From a virus, in IMG/VR virus record IMGVR_UViG_3300033998_000206, positions 1 through 29,415 of that record: DNA of 29,415 nucleotides; one strand, written 5' to 3'. The stretch's first letter is position 1, and each line of letters begins with the position of its first letter. Positions 1 through 9,626 of this stretch are shown in pieces. The notes beneath the pieces were generated by a model. That model had not been told where the DNA came from, made no database searches, and saw nothing but the letters and a program-made list of their open reading frames with translations. The position numbers and the translations under genes were made by a program.

Positions 1-1969
1 CGCTCTGCCAGTATCCTCTATTGCCCCAATGCGACCATTTAGACCAGTCCTTGGAAGCTCCGCCGCCCTCCGTTTCTATCTTATTCGTCGTCCCCTCCTC
101 CACCATCACCGCCTGGCCGAATTTGCCCGCCTCGAAGCGGGGGACGTTGGCCGCAACCTGTGTGCCGTCCTGCTTGTAGGCCACGGAGGGGCGGGAGAAC
201 TGGGCGGTTTGGTCGCCGAGGGTTTCGTACCAGCCCAAATGCCCCTTCAGGTTGCCCACATCATCGTAAACCCGCAGGCCGTCCCCGGTAATTTTGAAGT
301 AGCCGTTCTGCCCCAGTATCTCCACCAGGTAGGCCAGAAGCTGGCCGGTGGTGATTTTGTTGGCGGAGACGTTGGCAATGTGAGCATCAAGAATCTGCGC
401 TTCGTCAATGTGGGCGGATTTTATCGCCGCATCTGCGATAAATGCCGAACCGATAAACTGCCGCCCATAACCCTTGTTCCAGACAATATCGTGCAAACCG
501 CCGTTATTCACGGCAATGATAAACTGCCCATCAGTCAAATTTGGTTCCGTTGCGCTGGCGGAATAGGTGCTGGACGAGCCATCCCAATAAATGTACTTCA
601 GGTTGGTATTGCCCGCCGCAATGACGTACTCCCGACCAGCATAGTACAGCTTGTGCTGGTTCCAGGAAACATAGCCCGGAGATGGAGAATTATCCGTCCA
701 GGCATCATCCAGGAGGACAACCGTCTTGGTATTCAGCTTCGTCGCATCAACGGCGGCCTTGGCAATCTTTTGGGCAATAATACTCTCATCCACCAGCTTG
801 TAAGCCGTAATCTGCCCCCGGCTGGTCTTGATGGAGTTGAGGTACTGCACCATCTCCTTGCTGTCAACCAGCATGGATTCGATTTTCTCAATTGGGTCGC
901 CCACTTCCAACTCACACTGCCACGGCTGGAAGACGTTATACCTGTAGCCAATAATCCGGGCTTTGGTGTTTACACCTAAATCTTCATCGATAATGTCTAC
1001 TAGGTGACCCAAGTCGAAATCCTCATGCTGGTAGCCGGGGAGAAGCCGCAGGTCAACCTGGCTTATGCGGTAGTTGTGTCTTGGCCGGCAAACCTTCGCC
1101 AGATACTTTTCTGCTTCCGCTTTCAACTCGGCTGGGTCGGCAATGTCCTGGTTAATCCAAATACCCTCCAGCACTTCGGCAGTATAACTGTAGTTTTCCA
1201 GGTAAATCTTCCCTGCGTTGACGGAAGCAATGTTTAAGTCGTTTTCGCCGAATGGGTACAGCTTGGTAATGATGTCGTAATCGTCCGTCCTGGTGATATT
1301 CTTCAGGTTCTTCGCATAGCGCACCTGGTAGCCCGTGTACGGTGCCCAGGCCGTTTCGCTCCGCAGGGAGACGGTCTTGTTTACGCTGTCCCAAACCAGA
1401 TACCCGCCCCATATTTCCTGGATCTTGTTGATGTTCTCTAGAACAGACAGCTTTTCCGTTTCCAGATCGTGCGTGCCTTCCACGTCAACCGTGCCGACAG
1501 ACCAACCTGTACCCTGGAGGATGGCGTAAAGCGCATGGCCCGCACTGCCGACAGGGTAGCGCCCACCAGATAAATCACTACCGCCGGAAAGGATAATGAC
1601 GGCCAACGGGGGAGGATTGGGTGTCTGCGGGTCGTTGGAAATGCCCGGGTCAACGTATTTCTTGCCCAGTAACACCCACGATTCGTGGGCTGTTACCTTG
1701 CCCCACAGTTTTTTGCCATCCCGTACCTTTTCCACGGCGTCCGGGTTCAAGACAACAAATTCCCTGCCGCCAGCATAGATACGGTACTGGTCGGTGAGGT
1801 ACTGCCATTTGGCGGAAGTCAAGGGCAAGGAAAAGGTAAGGGTGGATTTGCCGTTAAGTTGGCGGTCAATCCAGCAATCCTTCATGTTGTCGCTTGATGG
1901 AGATAAATAAGCCGCCGTTGCTCCGGCGGCAGTTTTGACTGTGATGTACTCGGGGATGGTAAGAGGCAT
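1..1969 (-). CDS. Tail-associated (Tal-like) protein, prophage endopeptidase/tail spike type, 3' end outside window
   Basis: The frame is open from an ATG at 1969 to the left edge (656 codons seen, C-terminus missing). The start is 13 bases after the Dit stop and has a GGTGATTTAA-like ribosome site. The N-terminal part contains WIDRQLNGKSTLTFSLPL and a following strand-rich region, as in the baseplate-hub/Prophage_tail family that joins the tube tip to the receptor-binding parts. Around residues 375 to 560 it has repetitive 'IADAAIKSAHIDEAQILDAHIANVSANKI'-type sequence (only a motif description), usual for the shaft of tail spikes. The last visible residues (FGQAVMVEEGTTNKIETEGG) resemble the entry into a concanavalin/LamG-like carbohydrate-binding domain. 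Role: adsorption, and possibly cell-wall digestion, at the tail tip. The family assignment is firm by position after tape measure and Dit. The lectin-like end is an inference because it is cut off. Confidence 0.85.
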   Translation of the reverse strand, partial: MPLTIPEYITVKTAAGATAAYLSPSSDNMKDCWIDRQLNGKSTLTFSLPLTSAKWQYLTDQYRIYAGGREFVVLNPDAVEKVRDGKKLWGKVTAHESWVLLGKKYVDPGISNDPQTPNPPPLAVIILSGGSDLSGGRYPVGSAGHALYAILQGTGWSVGTVDVEGTHDLETEKLSVLENINKIQEIWGGYLVWDSVNKTVSLRSETAWAPYTGYQVRYAKNLKNITRTDDYDIITKLYPFGENDLNIASVNAGKIYLENYSYTAEVLEGIWINQDIADPAELKAEAEKYLAKVCRPRHNYRISQVDLRLLPGYQHEDFDLGHLVDIIDEDLGVNTKARIIGYRYNVFQPWQCELEVGDPIEKIESMLVDSKEMVQYLNSIKTSRGQITAYKLVDESIIAQKIAKAAVDATKLNTKTVVLLDDAWTDNSPSPGYVSWNQHKLYYAGREYVIAAGNTNLKYIYWDGSSSTYSASATEPNLTDGQFIIAVNNGGLHDIVWNKGYGRQFIGSAFIADAAIKSAHIDEAQILDAHIANVSANKITTGQLLAYLVEILGQNGYFKITGDGLRVYDDVGNLKGHLGWYETLGDQTAQFSRPSVAYKQDGTQVAANVPRFEAGKFGQAVMVEEGTTNKIETEGGGASKDWSKWSHWGNRGYWQS

Positions 1970-1982
1970 TTAAATCACCACG

Positions 1983-2690
1983 CTAAATCCAATGGTCGTA
2001 CCACCTGATTGTCGTCGTCCCGCTCACCGCCGCCACAACGTTGTTTCCGCCCGGAAGCAAAACCGGAAACACGCCGTTGTAATTCGGCAGGGCGTTCTGG
2101 TTGTTCAAAACCGCCGTTTTCTTTTCCGTATCGACAACAAGGGACTGCCCCGCCGGGACAACTCCCCGATAAAGCATGGCGTAGCCGCCAACGGAAACGC
2201 ACGGACTGGTTGATTCGCCGTCGATGATGAGGATGAACGGCGCATCGACGTTGCCCGCGTTGGTGGCCGTGCCGGAACCGACAAGCTGATTCTGCGTTGC
2301 GCTGGTGATAAACGGGTTGCACATTCGGAAAGGGATGGTAAACTCCCTGGCATATGGGTACTTGGTCACGTCGATTTTTCCGGCATAGCGCACGTGGTAA
2401 ACCTTCCCCGGTTCATCCGCAAACGTTAAAGTTTGCGTCCCCAGGAGAGGGTTCAAATATTTCGCTATTTCAAGCCTTTTTGCCGGCCACTCCGAAGGGC
2501 TTACCTCAATAAGGCAGTGCAGTTCCAGCACACGGGCCTGCAACTCCGCGCCAAAATCAATCTCCCCGTGCCTTCCGGGGACTTCCTCGAAATAGTCCCT
2601 GGTGCCGGGGAGAAGTTCAAAGCGGGAGTCGCGCAATACCGTTACACCCAAAGGCTGGAGGATTCCGTCTGCGTCAACTTCAAAGGCCAT
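1983..2690 (-). CDS. Distal tail protein (Dit), siphovirus tail family
   Basis: This 235-residue protein starts at an ATG seven bases after the tape-measure stop. Dit proteins form the hexameric ring that closes the tail tube and carries the Tal/receptor-binding parts. The N-terminus has the usual pattern of this family (an early 'GVTVLRDSRFELLPGTRDYFEEVPGRHGEIDFG'-like stretch, residues about 15 to 47, and the DVTKYPYAREFTIPFRMCNPF segment before the galectin-like half). The order tape measure, Dit, Tal is diagnostic for phages of Gram-positive hosts. Length is on the short side of the family. Nothing looks broken. Confidence 0.88.
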   Translation of the reverse strand: MAFEVDADGILQPLGVTVLRDSRFELLPGTRDYFEEVPGRHGEIDFGAELQARVLELHCLIEVSPSEWPAKRLEIAKYLNPLLGTQTLTFADEPGKVYHVRYAGKIDVTKYPYAREFTIPFRMCNPFITSATQNQLVGSGTATNAGNVDAPFILIIDGESTSPCVSVGGYAMLYRGVVPAGQSLVVDTEKKTAVLNNQNALPNYNGVFPVLLPGGNNVVAAVSGTTTIRWYDHWI

Positions 2691-2696
2691 GTTCCA

Positions 2697-5600
2697 TCAC
2701 CCTCTTGCCGTCTGAAGCATGTTCACCGCCCTGGCAAGCTCACGGCTTAAGATTTCCATGTCGGTTCTGTCGGCCAGTTCTACCGTTTCGGCATTGAAAA
2801 GTCTCTCGATATGGATTCCCTTGCGCCGTTCGATGGCCGCAATTATTCTATCGGCCAGCCGGTCGAGGTTACCGTATCCCTGTTGCATGAGGCTGATTCG
2901 CTCCGGTATATTCGGGAAATTCGCCAGCACGTTCGCCAGGCGGTCGAAAGAAACCGTAAGCTGCGGAGAAAGCACCCGCTCGCCTTTCAGCAGTTCGGCT
3001 ATGCCGCTTTCCACCACATAAGCCCCGGTGTGGGCCTTGGGCAGGAAACTAACGTATTTGTTGGTGTAATCCACGTCGTAACCAAACGCCTGGCCCACAG
3101 TTCTTAGCGCAAGATAAGCCTTGTCTTTTTCTATAAAATCGGGGAAGAATGATTTGCCGCCGATGGTAACAATTTTCTTCTGCGCATCCCACGTCACCGG
3201 CAGGCCCAGTTTATTCCCAATGGTCTTGGCCCAGGCATATGCCCTGCCGCCTCTCTCGGTGTAATCCGACGGGCCGAACACGGCCACAGGTTCGCGGGGA
3301 GGCGTTGGCGGTTCTTCCCTGGGCCTGCTGCGTTCTGTTTCCTCGGCTTCGTCTATGGTATCTTTCGCTTCATCCAGTAGTCCCGGTATCAACTCTATGT
3401 TACCTTCTTCAATGGCTTGCCTGATCTTGTCCATGATCCGCTTTACCGCGTCATAATATTTATCCTCGTATAGGCTCAAGGAAGCAAGCATGTTCAGGTG
3501 GGCGTCGTTGAACATCCTCTGGATTTCATCATAGTATTCCTGCAGTTCCTTCTTCTTCTGGTCGGAAGCCTTCTGGAGGTCGTTTATCTCCTGCCGGATG
3601 GCGTCCTGGCGTGCCTTAGCCTGCTCCCGCAAAGCCTCTATCTGCTGCTGGTAGGCTTTACGTTGATCTTGTCTGGCCCACTCCTGCTTCTGGAGTTCCC
3701 AACGGTGTTCTTCCTCGGCTATTTCTTCCAGTATCTCCGCCATCCTGCGCTGGTGTTCGAGGCCGGTTCTTAGCGCATGGTACTGATATTCTTCACGCAA
3801 CTTGGCCAACTTCTGGTTGTGCTGGCGTTCGGCTTCTTCGCGGTTAGACTGTTCATCTTCAATATCCAATGCTTCAATTAGTTTCTTGATGGCTTCTATC
3901 TGCGCGTTGGTGGTTGCTTCGATAGCTTCTATTTCCTTCTCTTTAATTTCGATCCTTTTCTGGTCGGCCTCGATCTCTTTCTCTATCTGCCGCATCCGCT
4001 CGTCGTAGGCTTCGCGGATGGCGTCCATTTCTTCCTGGAGGGCCTGGCGGCGGCGGCGGTAAATGTCTTCCTGTACCCGCCACTGGTCCTGCAGGGCCAG
4101 CCTTTGCAGATCGATACCTTTGAGGATTTCCAGTTGTTGTGCCACCGTCAGTCTGCCGATGTTCTCCATGTGCTGCATCCATGCCATAAGATTATTGAAA
4201 TAGTGTTGATAAGGCATGTTTATTGCTTCGTTCATCGTCCTGTTCAACTCGATCATTTCTCTGTTCAGTTCAACAATTCTCTGCGAAGCGTCGGCGATGG
4301 CTTTGTTATATAATGCGTATTGATATGCCCCTTCCTTAGTAGAAGTGTTCAGGCTGGCCTGCTCCTGTTTTATCGCTGCTATAAACTCCTGCTCCGCACG
4401 TATCTTGTTGAGCAATTCGGTCCTTTTTTCGTTAAGCAGGTCGATATATCGCGCATTAAGGATATATGCCCTGTTTAACTCCTCCTGCGAAGCACCATCT
4501 CTGGTGAGGTATTCTATTTCATTTTTAAGAGAATCTATTTGCTGCTGTCTCATTGTCCTGACGTATTCGAGGCCGGAGATGGTCAAATCCGAAATTTCCT
4601 TCTGCGAACGCCACCAATCGGCCTGCGCCCTGTAAATCTCCTGGTACATATTGATTGTCGCATCAGCATACTGCTCCTGGATCTGCTGGCGGCGCTCGTA
4701 TTCTTTCTGCAGTTCGTCGGATATTTTCTGTTCACCGGCAACCACACCAGAAACACTCCCCAGGTTACTCAAAACCTTGGGGACATAAGCCTGTGTCTCT
4801 TTCGGGAGGTACTTTTTCACGTTTTCCCAGGTTTCAGACCCGGCCTTTTGAATCGCCCGCTGAACCGCCCCGATCCCGGCGTTGTAGGCGGCCAATGCAA
4901 GCTGGAGGTTGCCGTTGAAGGCATTCAAAGCCTGCTGCAAATACTTCGCCCCGCCGAGGATGTTCTGGCCTAGGTCGTAGGGGTCAACACCCAGTCCCCT
5001 TGCCGTTCCCGGCATCAACTGCATTATCCCGATTGCCCCGGCGGAACTCCTGGCAGCCTGGTTGAAACCGGATTCAACCTTTGCCACCGCTTTCAGCAAG
5101 TCAACGGAAACACCCGTTGCCCTGGAAGCTGAAATGAAATAATCTTCCAGCGAACCGCTTAATTTACCAATGGATGACGCGGTGGCGGTTATGCCTTTGC
5201 CCAGATCAACTCCTGCTGTCTTTAAATCGCTTAATGCCCTTCTGTTGGCCTCCGCCAGTGAGTGCAGGTCATCCTGCTTCGTGAGCAACAAGCCTATTGC
5301 TTCAGCTTGTAACTTAACCGCTTTAACCCTGTCTTCTAAAGGCGCACCTTCCCTGCTATAAAACTCATACTGCGCCCTGTTTATGTCCAGCAGGGCTTCC
5401 GTTTCCGCAACTAGGTCCTGATATGTTTTGAGCATCCTTTCGACGGTGTGAAGGTGTTCCTCGAGAGCATCGTTCAGTCTCTTGAGGATTTCCTCCTGGT
5501 TGGCGAAAGCAGTATTTTGTTTTTCGGTTTCATCTATCTGTTGCGCAATCGTGTCCGCATATTCCTTATTCAAATCGTCAAGTTCCTTAAGTTTTTCCTC

Positions 5601-8222
5601 CAACTGCTTACCTGCTTTATGAAGAGAACTTTCCATCTCTTGAGCCATCTTATCCAATGCCGCATGATAGTTCTCCATAAACAGGAACGGGTCCGGCAGG
5701 GGAAAAGTCTTTATGAATGCTTCGCCCCAGGCTTTAAGTGTTTGTTGCCAGCGCAGAGGTGTTCCTGCTTCTAATGCCGCAATTTCGGCCTGTAGTGCTT
5801 TGATACGTTTCTTTGTTTCCTCTATCGTGTTCTTGGTCATTTCGATCTGGCGTTTCTTTTCTTCTAACACTTCCTGCCTTTTTGCCTGTGCCGCTTTCTT
5901 GATTGCCTCTATCTCCTGCTGTACCGCTTTCTCGGTAAACCCGGCAGCTTTCAATCTTTCCAAACCGGCGGTACCGATGATGGCGGCAATGCCTTCTTCG
6001 ATTTTGGCCATTTCCTTGCTTTTTTCGGCGGAATCACCAGCAACCTGTTGATAATTACGGTAATAATTTACAAGGTCGCGCAGCGTATTTGCGCTGGACT
6101 CAATCCTACCTGCTTCTTTTTCAAGTTCCAGAATCCGCTGGTTGGACGCCTGCATTGATTCCTTGTAGGAATCAACAACTTTCTTCTGGCTCTTGGAAAG
6201 TTTTTCGTATTCTTTGGCCAGTTGCGATATCTTTTCCTGGTCTACTTCGACAACCTTGCCGTATTCGTTGGTTTTCTTAACCAATTCAGGGTACCTTATG
6301 CCGATGTCCTGCAACAGGTCGCTCTGCTGTTTTAACGCATTCTGGTACTGCTCGCTACCCTCGGGGGCACTTTCCAGCGTCTGCTGGTACTCTTCCAGTT
6401 TGCCCTGCACGTCATACATGGCCCGGGTAAACTCTTCGTGTTCTTTGCGTGCGTCTTTTGCCGACGAAACAAAAGCCGTAAGGGCCGTTCCGGCGGCAAT
6501 AATGGCCAGTGCCACCGGGCCGCCGAACAGGGCAGATATGCCGAGGCCAACGTTCCTGGCCACAGTGCCCAGCAAGGTAAGTGTGGTGGCCATCCCTCTC
6601 GTGGCCGTTGTTGCGGCGGCAATCGGCACGGCCCACCCGGAAAAGATGCTTACCATGCCGCTGATACCAGCCATCTTGAATACCGCACCAAGGACTTTCA
6701 TTGCGACAGTCAGTTCGACAAAAGAGAATATCAATTTACGCAGTGTGGGATCCAGTTCATTGAACCAGGTGACGGCATCTTTAGCACCCTCAACCAGTTC
6801 TTTTAATTGCTCCAATAAGCCAGCATCACCCAAAGCAACTGCTAACTCCTGGGCGACTGCCTTCAAAGATTCCCACTGCTTCGCCAGCGTCTGCATGGTG
6901 CGCTCGTTTTCCCGCATGGAGTATCCGAGGCTTTTCTCCATGCTGATGAGCACCTGGTCGATCTTGGCCCAGTTCTGGAGCAAAGCCAGCAGGTAGTTCC
7001 GGCGGTAAATCCCAGCCATGGCCTGGGAAATGTCCCGCTGCTGGAGGTCGTTGAATTCTTTTTGCAACCCTGCCAGTTCCGCCAGTTCTTCGGAATACAG
7101 CCCGGCCTGTTCTGCGGCCTGGACGAACATATCTCTCGATGCTTCGCCCATCTGCGGCCAGCGCCTGGCAACTTCCTCAAATATTTCAATAACACTGCGG
7201 AATTGAGTTTTCGCCGCGTCCGCCCAAATATTGATACCTTCCGCTTCAAACGCTTTGATTGCAATGGGCCTCTGCATGAAAGACAGGATGGAGTTGAGGG
7301 CATTGCCAACTTCCTTACCCGTCCTGCCCGTTGCTTCACGCATAACGGTGAGTATGGCGATGGTTTCGTCAAGACTAAGGCCTAACACCTTGGCCGCGCC
7401 GGAAGACCGCATAAGGCCGTCCACCAAATCCTGGGAAGTAACGGCAAAGTCGTCCGCTACTTTGTTAATCTTATCTATTGTAGGTAATAACTGGTCGGCA
7501 GTAAGCCCCCACTGGGCCATGATGGCGATAAGTCCCTGGGTCGCGTAGTTAGCGTCTAACTCGGCGGTATTGAGTGCCAGCAGGGAAGTTCTTGTCAATT
7601 CCAGTGATTCCGATACACTGTAGCCTGCCTGCACCCAGCGGGTCATGATGTCGCTAACCTTGTCCCAGGTCATGCCGTATTCCACGCCCATCCGGAGCAA
7701 CTGGTCGCGCACGTCCTTGTAGTTGAACGTCACGTCCTCCGTCACCCGGGCGATGGTGGTCATGCCCGCTTCCACTTCGGAGATGGTTGTCGCCGCCTGC
7801 CGGATGGCCTCCAGCGAACCGAAGAAGCCAGCCCCTGCTACGAACCATGAAACCCTTCTCTCGAACTGGCTGCCCAGGACGTTGTATTCCCTTTCCAGAT
7901 CCTTTACCGTCTTGATGTGTTCTCTTGCTACGCGGGTGGCGTCTTTCGTCTTTCTGGCAATATCCTCTATTCCAGTACCGACAATTGAAATGGCCCTTCC
8001 ATACTGGTCGTAAATCACCTTGCCGCCCGCCATCTGAGCAAGCTGGGCGGATAAATCCCTGTTGGTTGCTCTTGCTAAATCTGCTACGGTTATTTTCAAT
8101 CCACGCAGCTGCCGGTCGAGTTGAGCAGTAGCATCGGCCAGCATTCTGGTGGAAACTATTGCCTGGGAATAATCAACGCCAAGCCTGGAAATAATTTGCA
8201 CGACAGCATCGCTTTCAGGCAT
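2697..8222 (-). CDS. Tail tape measure protein with lytic transglycosylase and stalk domains
   Basis: The protein has 1841 residues; the start ATG at 8222 has an AAGGTGGTGG ribosome site. Residues about 130 to 480 match the TP901-type tape measure core (AGMTTIARVTEDV, NTAELDANYATQGLIAIMAQWG, VTSQDLVDGLMRSSGAAKVLGLSLDETIAIL, EATGRTGKEVGNALNSI). Hydrophobic stretches follow at about 490 to 590, then long coiled coils (about 600 to 1000 and 1170 to 1630). Residues about 1035 to 1160 form a soluble-lytic-transglycosylase domain with the likely catalytic Glu1050 in AKVESGFN, then IGIMQLMPGTA and LALAAYNAG. Residues about 1645 to 1735 resemble a copper amine oxidase N-terminal 'stalk' domain. The C-terminus (KGERVLSPQLT) is typical of tape measures. 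The gene sets tail length and probably opens peptidoglycan during DNA entry. At this length a tail of roughly 250 to 280 nm would be expected under the usual 0.15 nm per residue rule (inference). Confidence 0.96.
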   Translation of the reverse strand: MPESDAVVQIISRLGVDYSQAIVSTRMLADATAQLDRQLRGLKITVADLARATNRDLSAQLAQMAGGKVIYDQYGRAISIVGTGIEDIARKTKDATRVAREHIKTVKDLEREYNVLGSQFERRVSWFVAGAGFFGSLEAIRQAATTISEVEAGMTTIARVTEDVTFNYKDVRDQLLRMGVEYGMTWDKVSDIMTRWVQAGYSVSESLELTRTSLLALNTAELDANYATQGLIAIMAQWGLTADQLLPTIDKINKVADDFAVTSQDLVDGLMRSSGAAKVLGLSLDETIAILTVMREATGRTGKEVGNALNSILSFMQRPIAIKAFEAEGINIWADAAKTQFRSVIEIFEEVARRWPQMGEASRDMFVQAAEQAGLYSEELAELAGLQKEFNDLQQRDISQAMAGIYRRNYLLALLQNWAKIDQVLISMEKSLGYSMRENERTMQTLAKQWESLKAVAQELAVALGDAGLLEQLKELVEGAKDAVTWFNELDPTLRKLIFSFVELTVAMKVLGAVFKMAGISGMVSIFSGWAVPIAAATTATRGMATTLTLLGTVARNVGLGISALFGGPVALAIIAAGTALTAFVSSAKDARKEHEEFTRAMYDVQGKLEEYQQTLESAPEGSEQYQNALKQQSDLLQDIGIRYPELVKKTNEYGKVVEVDQEKISQLAKEYEKLSKSQKKVVDSYKESMQASNQRILELEKEAGRIESSANTLRDLVNYYRNYQQVAGDSAEKSKEMAKIEEGIAAIIGTAGLERLKAAGFTEKAVQQEIEAIKKAAQAKRQEVLEEKKRQIEMTKNTIEETKKRIKALQAEIAALEAGTPLRWQQTLKAWGEAFIKTFPLPDPFLFMENYHAALDKMAQEMESSLHKAGKQLEEKLKELDDLNKEYADTIAQQIDETEKQNTAFANQEEILKRLNDALEEHLHTVERMLKTYQDLVAETEALLDINRAQYEFYSREGAPLEDRVKAVKLQAEAIGLLLTKQDDLHSLAEANRRALSDLKTAGVDLGKGITATASSIGKLSGSLEDYFISASRATGVSVDLLKAVAKVESGFNQAARSSAGAIGIMQLMPGTARGLGVDPYDLGQNILGGAKYLQQALNAFNGNLQLALAAYNAGIGAVQRAIQKAGSETWENVKKYLPKETQAYVPKVLSNLGSVSGVVAGEQKISDELQKEYERRQQIQEQYADATINMYQEIYRAQADWWRSQKEISDLTISGLEYVRTMRQQQIDSLKNEIEYLTRDGASQEELNRAYILNARYIDLLNEKRTELLNKIRAEQEFIAAIKQEQASLNTSTKEGAYQYALYNKAIADASQRIVELNREMIELNRTMNEAINMPYQHYFNNLMAWMQHMENIGRLTVAQQLEILKGIDLQRLALQDQWRVQEDIYRRRRQALQEEMDAIREAYDERMRQIEKEIEADQKRIEIKEKEIEAIEATTNAQIEAIKKLIEALDIEDEQSNREEAERQHNQKLAKLREEYQYHALRTGLEHQRRMAEILEEIAEEEHRWELQKQEWARQDQRKAYQQQIEALREQAKARQDAIRQEINDLQKASDQKKKELQEYYDEIQRMFNDAHLNMLASLSLYEDKYYDAVKRIMDKIRQAIEEGNIELIPGLLDEAKDTIDEAEETERSRPREEPPTPPREPVAVFGPSDYTERGGRAYAWAKTIGNKLGLPVTWDAQKKIVTIGGKSFFPDFIEKDKAYLALRTVGQAFGYDVDYTNKYVSFLPKAHTGAYVVESGIAELLKGERVLSPQLTVSFDRLANVLANFPNIPERISLMQQGYGNLDRLADRIIAAIERRKGIHIERLFNAETVELADRTDMEILSRELARAVNMLQTARG

Positions 8223-8249
8223 GAAACCACCACCTTATGAAAATACCAA

Positions 8250-8522
8250 TCAATCGCCAACGCCGGCAAACAAACTGACAAACCGCATGGCATCCTCCAC
8301 GGTATGCTCTTCCGCCGGCTCTTCCCGTACTTCTTCGTTCCTGACAGGAACACCTATCTTTAAACCGATGTGCTTCTCCAAGCGCTCCACAATGGCTATA
8401 ATTTGCGGTAATGTCCTCTCACCTATTTCTTCATAGTTCATATTGGTGTGGCAAAGTAAAGTGGTAAAAACTTCCCCCCAATCGGCTGGTTTTTTCTCTT
8501 TCTGCCGGTCGGGGGGAAGCAA
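8250..8522 (-). CDS. Tail assembly chaperone, T-like part (gpT equivalent)
   Basis: This frame of 90 codons begins two bases after the stop of the preceding chaperone gene. The first in-frame start is TTG at 8522, and it has no clear ribosome site. Residues about 13 to 50 (PADWGEVFTTLLCHTN..EIGERTLPQIIAIVERLEKHIGL) have the DW..-(hydrophobic)-TLPQ pattern seen in the second half of siphoviral G/GT tail chaperones. In those systems this part is usually made only as a fusion through a -1 ribosomal frameshift. Here the -1 frame has a stop at 8540..8538, so a fusion would need slippage in the last four sense codons of the G gene, where I see no classic slippery heptamer. Reinitiation at the TTG is an alternative. 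The C-terminal part is acidic. The function is inferred from position directly before the tape measure. Confidence 0.72.
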   Translation of the reverse strand: MLPPDRQKEKKPADWGEVFTTLLCHTNMNYEEIGERTLPQIIAIVERLEKHIGLKIGVPVRNEEVREEPAEEHTVEDAMRFVSLFAGVGD

Positions 8523-8524
8523 AT

Positions 8525-8842
8525 TCAGCCCGATATGTCAAGCAACTTCTGCACGCACCGCTTCAGGTCGGCCAGGTCCCAGTCATCCTCCATAGCTTTT
8601 TCCAGGGTCACGGGATTACCCTTTTCATCAACAACCTGTCTAGACAACCACTTGTCCAGCTTGCTCCGGGCATCCTCGTTCGTTATATTGACAAGCTGCC
8701 ATCCCAGGCTCAAATTGTCGTTGATAAACTCGTCGATATGCTTCAGTTTTAAAGGCTTTACGGTGTACCGCTTTTCGCCCACAAAAAAATCTTCGCCGCT
8801 CCCCAGCATAACGGAAAGCGGCGTCGCCTCCTTTTTAGCCAT
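8525..8842 (-). CDS. Tail assembly chaperone, G-like part (gpG equivalent)
   Basis: A 105-residue protein between tail tube and tape measure, the conserved site of the tail assembly chaperone that coats the tape measure before tube polymerisation. It begins at an ATG with an AGGAGGATTAAGTC ribosome site. The sequence is soluble and mixed in charge (FFVGEKRYTVKPLKLKHIDEF, then DDWDLADLKRCVQKLLDISG). The motif 'VGEKRYTVKPLKLKHIDEF' resembles the start of many G-type chaperones, where the tail-tube partner is followed by a T-like frame. It ends with TGA at 8527..8525. There is no transmembrane or signal segment. Confidence 0.72.
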   Translation of the reverse strand: MAKKEATPLSVMLGSGEDFFVGEKRYTVKPLKLKHIDEFINDNLSLGWQLVNITNEDARSKLDKWLSRQVVDEKGNPVTLEKAMEDDWDLADLKRCVQKLLDISG

Positions 8843-8855
8843 GACTTAATCCTCC

Positions 8856-9602
8856 TTACTGTTCAACCACATAATCAACCACTTTGTAGCCGGGCCTGGG
8901 TTTGAGCACCTGCAGGGTGAAGTTCCAGCCCTGCGGCTCCTTCTGACGGGAAGGCCACGGGATGTCACCGGTAGGCATCACCCGGTCGAAGGTGATGGCA
9001 TCCAGTTTGGTCGTGCCTTCATCCTTTCTGAGCACCGCTTCACCGGCCACGATAAGCCTGAAGACGTCGTTGCTGGCCTCGGCGGAAAGCTGCATCCGCT
9101 TGGCGTTCGTGGCGGCCACATCGTAAGCGATAACAACTTCTTTGCCGGCATCGACACTGTTGAAAGTCACCACGTTGGCCGACACGCTGTACTGCCCAAC
9201 TGCCGGATCGCTGGCCACCTTGACAAACGGGCTGTCATCCTCGTTGTGAACAACAACGGTGTCCGTTACCGGCGTCCTGGTCAGGGTGACGGTAAACGGG
9301 CTTGCGCTGGGGATGGTGTTCTCTTCGATTCTCCTGATGGAGACGCCGGTTTCATCCGTTACGTCACCCGCTACCAGTGCGGCATAGAGACTGGGCTGGA
9401 AGCTGTTCAGGTTAACTGTCACCTGCGCCGCCTTGCCCGAAGAGAAAACCATGTCCATCGCGCTGTTACCGTCAGCCAGTGTTGCAGTGTTGTTGGTGAT
9501 CTGCGGCGATAAAGACTGCACCACGCCGTTCTTCAGGAACCGCTTGCCGTCCCTGTAGCGGATTAACTCAATGCGGCCCGCCTTTTTGTAAACCAGTTCC
9601 AT
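8856..9602 (-). CDS. Major tail (tube) protein
   Basis: A 248-residue, strand-rich protein starting at an ATG with a GAAAGGAGTG ribosome site. It lies between the tail-completion genes and the chaperones, the fixed place of the tube protein in siphoviruses. It begins with a beta-strand pattern (MELVYKKAGRIELIRYRDGKRF) and has LSAEASNDVFRLIVAGEAVLRKDEGTTKLDAITFDRV late in the chain, consistent with a tube protein fold. The segment at about 95 to 165, rich in T, V and D, is an inserted strand-rich region. A terminator-like hairpin lies 25 bases upstream of its ribosome site, so it may have its own expression level. Confidence 0.82.
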   Translation of the reverse strand: MELVYKKAGRIELIRYRDGKRFLKNGVVQSLSPQITNNTATLADGNSAMDMVFSSGKAAQVTVNLNSFQPSLYAALVAGDVTDETGVSIRRIEENTIPSASPFTVTLTRTPVTDTVVVHNEDDSPFVKVASDPAVGQYSVSANVVTFNSVDAGKEVVIAYDVAATNAKRMQLSAEASNDVFRLIVAGEAVLRKDEGTTKLDAITFDRVMPTGDIPWPSRQKEPQGWNFTLQVLKPRPGYKVVDYVVEQ

Positions 9603-9626
9603 TCAAGGACACTCCTTTCTCGGGAA

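Noticed and set aside
29-979. A 316-codon open frame on the plus strand
   Set aside because: It is antisense to the Tal-like gene, which shows clear family motifs on the minus strand.
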